Notes under the pieces: model-generated
What the model saw: only the letters and a program-made list of their open reading frames with translations
Database searches by the model: none
Told to the model about the DNA's origin: nothing
Origin: Clostridium simiarum
Lineage (GTDB): Bacteria; Bacillota; Clostridia; Clostridiales; Clostridiaceae
NCBI RefSeq assembly: GCF_018919175.1
Contig: NZ_JAHLQL010000005.1
Location: forward strand, 124,001-188,000
Reading direction: 5' to 3'
Length of the DNA stretch: 64,000 bases
Shown: one piece after another, positions 62,767 to 64,000 of the stretch
How positions within the stretch are numbered: the first letter of the stretch is position 1
Layout of the letters: every line of letters begins with the position of its first letter
Made by a program: the position numbers and the translations under genes

Positions 62767-63429
62767 TTACTTTATTATATCCTGTATCTTTTTAACCTTT
62801 TCCTTTATATTTTCCGCTCCAACAATTTCAGATATTATGGCATAGCTCATAGCACCATTTTCTTTTGCAAGTAATATGTTACTCTCTTTTATGCCCCCTA
62901 TAGCTACATGAGGTATGTTTATATTTTCTGAAACCCACTTTAAATATTTAAGTCCCGCAGTAGGTGCTGCATCAAGCTTTGTAGTGGTAGGAAATATTGG
63001 TCCAACCCCTATGTAATCTACTCCTATTTTTTCTGCTTCTAATGCTTGATCTTCATTATTAGTTGAAAGTCCTATAATCATATCCTGAGCTATAGATTTT
63101 ACAGCCTTATAGGGAATATCATTTTGTCCAATATGAACTCCATCAGCTTCTACTGCAAGTGCAATATCAATATCATCATTTACAATAAAAAGCACTCCAT
63201 TATCTTTAGTTAACTTTCTTATTTCCATGCACTCTAGATATTTCTCTCTTTTTCCCTTTTTCTTCTCTCTATATTGAAATATCTTAACCTCTGATTCTAT
63301 GATAGATTTAACAATTTCTATGTTACTTCTACCTTTTGAAAACTCTTCTCCGTTAATAGAATATATGGAGTTTTCAAATATATGTCTCAGATTTTCTCTA
63401 AAATATTTTTTATCTTTAATAACTCTCAT
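62767..63429 (-). CDS. thiE: Thiamine phosphate synthase
   Basis: Couples HMP-pyrophosphate with thiazole phosphate to give thiamine phosphate; TIM-barrel enzyme. Conserved segments: FQYREKKKGKREKYLE-like QYREK (pyrophosphate site), VNDDIDIALAVEADGVHIGQ-like DGVHIGQNDIPY, GLSTNNEDQALEAEKIGVDY, and GVGPIFPTTTKLDA with GIKES-type GGI. Start ATG at 63429 after GGGGAGAGG; 16 further upstream codons in frame are not supported. 220 residues. It follows thiI by 37 bases on the same strand, consistent with a shared thiamine role. No TPP riboswitch is seen in the window. Confidence 0.9.
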   Translation of the reverse strand: MRVIKDKKYFRENLRHIFENSIYSINGEEFSKGRSNIEIVKSIIESEVKIFQYREKKKGKREKYLECMEIRKLTKDNGVLFIVNDDIDIALAVEADGVHIGQNDIPYKAVKSIAQDMIIGLSTNNEDQALEAEKIGVDYIGVGPIFPTTTKLDAAPTAGLKYLKWVSENINIPHVAIGGIKESNILLAKENGAMSYAIISEIVGAENIKEKVKKIQDIIK

Positions 63430-63466
63430 ATAACCTCTCCCCTTTTCAATAAATTCAAATAGTTTT

Positions 63467-64000
63467 TTAAAGGACAATAAGCTCTGTATTATCTATAGCT
63501 TCCTTAACTAAGGCTTCTATATCTAATGCTTCTTCTGATTTCATTATTTCCTTAAGTCTTGGTTTAGTCTTAGGATGCTTTGGAACAAATATTGTACAAC
63601 AATCCTCATAAGGTAATATTGAAGTTTCAAAGGTTCCTATTTCTTTAGCTATATCCATTATATCATTTTTATCCATAGCTATTAATGGTCTGAATACTGG
63701 TCTATCAGATACATCATCGCTAACTATTAAAGCTTCCATGGTTTGGCTAGCCACTTGACCTACGCTCTCTCCTGTAGTTACAGAAGCTATACCCTTTATT
63801 TCTGCAAGTTCACAAGCTAATCTCATCATGAATCTTCTCATTATTATAGTAAGTTCATCTTCTCTACATTTTTCAATTATACTCATTTGTATATTAGTAA
63901 AAGGTGCTACATATAGATTTATACGTCCTGTATACGAAGATAATATTTTTGCTAAATCTTTTACCTTCTCTTTAGCTCTTTCACTAGTATAAGGTGAACT
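63467..64000 (-). CDS. thiI: tRNA 4-thiouridine synthetase ThiI, N-terminus outside the window
   Basis: The frame is open to the right edge; 177 C-terminal residues are visible. Family features: the segment right after the PP-loop domain (SPYTSERAKEKVKDLAKIL), SVTTGESVGQVASQTMEALI, PLIAMDKNDIMDIAKEIGTF, and the conserved loop LPYEDCCTIFVPKHPKTKP that holds the active cysteine. The protein ends without a rhodanese domain, as in Bacillus-type ThiI. It supplies sulfur for tRNA s4U and probably for the thiazole of thiamine. The upstream THUMP domain and PP-loop lie outside. Confidence 0.93.
   Translation of the reverse strand, partial: SSPYTSERAKEKVKDLAKILSSYTGRINLYVAPFTNIQMSIIEKCREDELTIIMRRFMMRLACELAEIKGIASVTTGESVGQVASQTMEALIVSDDVSDRPVFRPLIAMDKNDIMDIAKEIGTFETSILPYEDCCTIFVPKHPKTKPRLKEIMKSEEALDIEALVKEAIDNTELIVL

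Noticed and set aside
63430..63466. TPP riboswitch ahead of thiE
   Set aside because: The gap between thiI and thiE is only 37 bases and has only a ribosome site.

Overview
The window is low-GC DNA from a spore-forming, anaerobic member of the Firmicutes, most likely Clostridium sensu stricto (cluster I). The clues are the AT-rich composition, strong GGAGG-type ribosome sites with many TTG/GTG starts, a V-type ATPase operon, stage V sporulation protein B, a GerA-type germinant receptor operon and several families typical of clostridia (DUF4080, DUF4317, DUF5685, DUF4250, DUF2680). I cannot fix the species; the C. tetani / C. cochlearium / C. sporogenes neighbourhood is a guess. It reads as chromosomal backbone: I see no phage, insertion sequence, rRNA, tRNA or CRISPR.

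Layout. 0-2.7 kb: start of a V-type ATPase operon (H-like, I, K), read leftward and cut by the window edge. 2.9-7.2 kb: radical SAM/B12 protein, methyltransferase-like protein, zinc phospholipase C-like protein, sorbosone dehydrogenase-like protein. 7.4-10.6 kb: two convergent MOP-family flippases (SpoVB and a MurJ/YtgP-like protein). 10.6-19.7 kb: pseudouridine synthase, M20 amidohydrolase, FtsA-like ATPase, UvrD-type helicase and nicotinate phosphoribosyltransferase. 19.9-21.9 kb: EAL-HDOD protein and QueT with a structured leader. 21.9-30.6 kb: YesM/YesN-type two-component system, HesB-like protein, MgtC-like protein and an FbpABC-type ABC transporter with a fused permease. 31.5-36.3 kb: DUF5685, J-domain and membrane protein operon, DUF4317, thioredoxin-like protein and PerR. 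36.6-41 kb: orphan lipoprotein, bactofilin and three low-complexity or cysteine-rich genes that look like spore-surface proteins. 41.4-48 kb: the conserved proteostasis block tig-clpP-clpX-lon-engB. 48-58.5 kb: hemerythrin, DUF2680, amino-acid permease, a 59-aa CGC/CGC protein, L,D-transpeptidase, an M23 hydrolase with coiled coil, an MFS exporter beside a MerR-methyltransferase fusion, and an HNH protein. 58.9-62.5 kb: germinant receptor A-B-C operon. 62.8-64 kb: thiE and the 3' part of thiI.

The genes group around sporulation and germination (SpoVB, Ger operon, cysteine-rich cluster), envelope remodelling (flippases, L,D-transpeptidase, M23), metal and oxidative stress (PerR, HesB-like, Fe-type ABC transporter, hemerythrin) and protein quality control. 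The least explained signals are: a dispersed intergenic repeat with a hairpin core iterated every ~38-41 bp (three copies, near 41.2, 52.0 and 58.6 kb); the paired cysteine-rich genes at 40.1-41.0 kb, which share a hydrophobic/poly-Cys module; an H-type pseudoknot that would mask the queT ribosome site; palindromes placed on the perR and HesB promoters; a Ger(x)C protein with no lipobox cysteine; and a MerR/zinc-ribbon/methyltransferase fusion next to an exporter.

Most genes have a good ribosome site. For several I moved the start inward to the codon that the site supports, and I say so in the entry. Terminators were found by eye as hairpins, and stem coordinates may be off by one or two bases.
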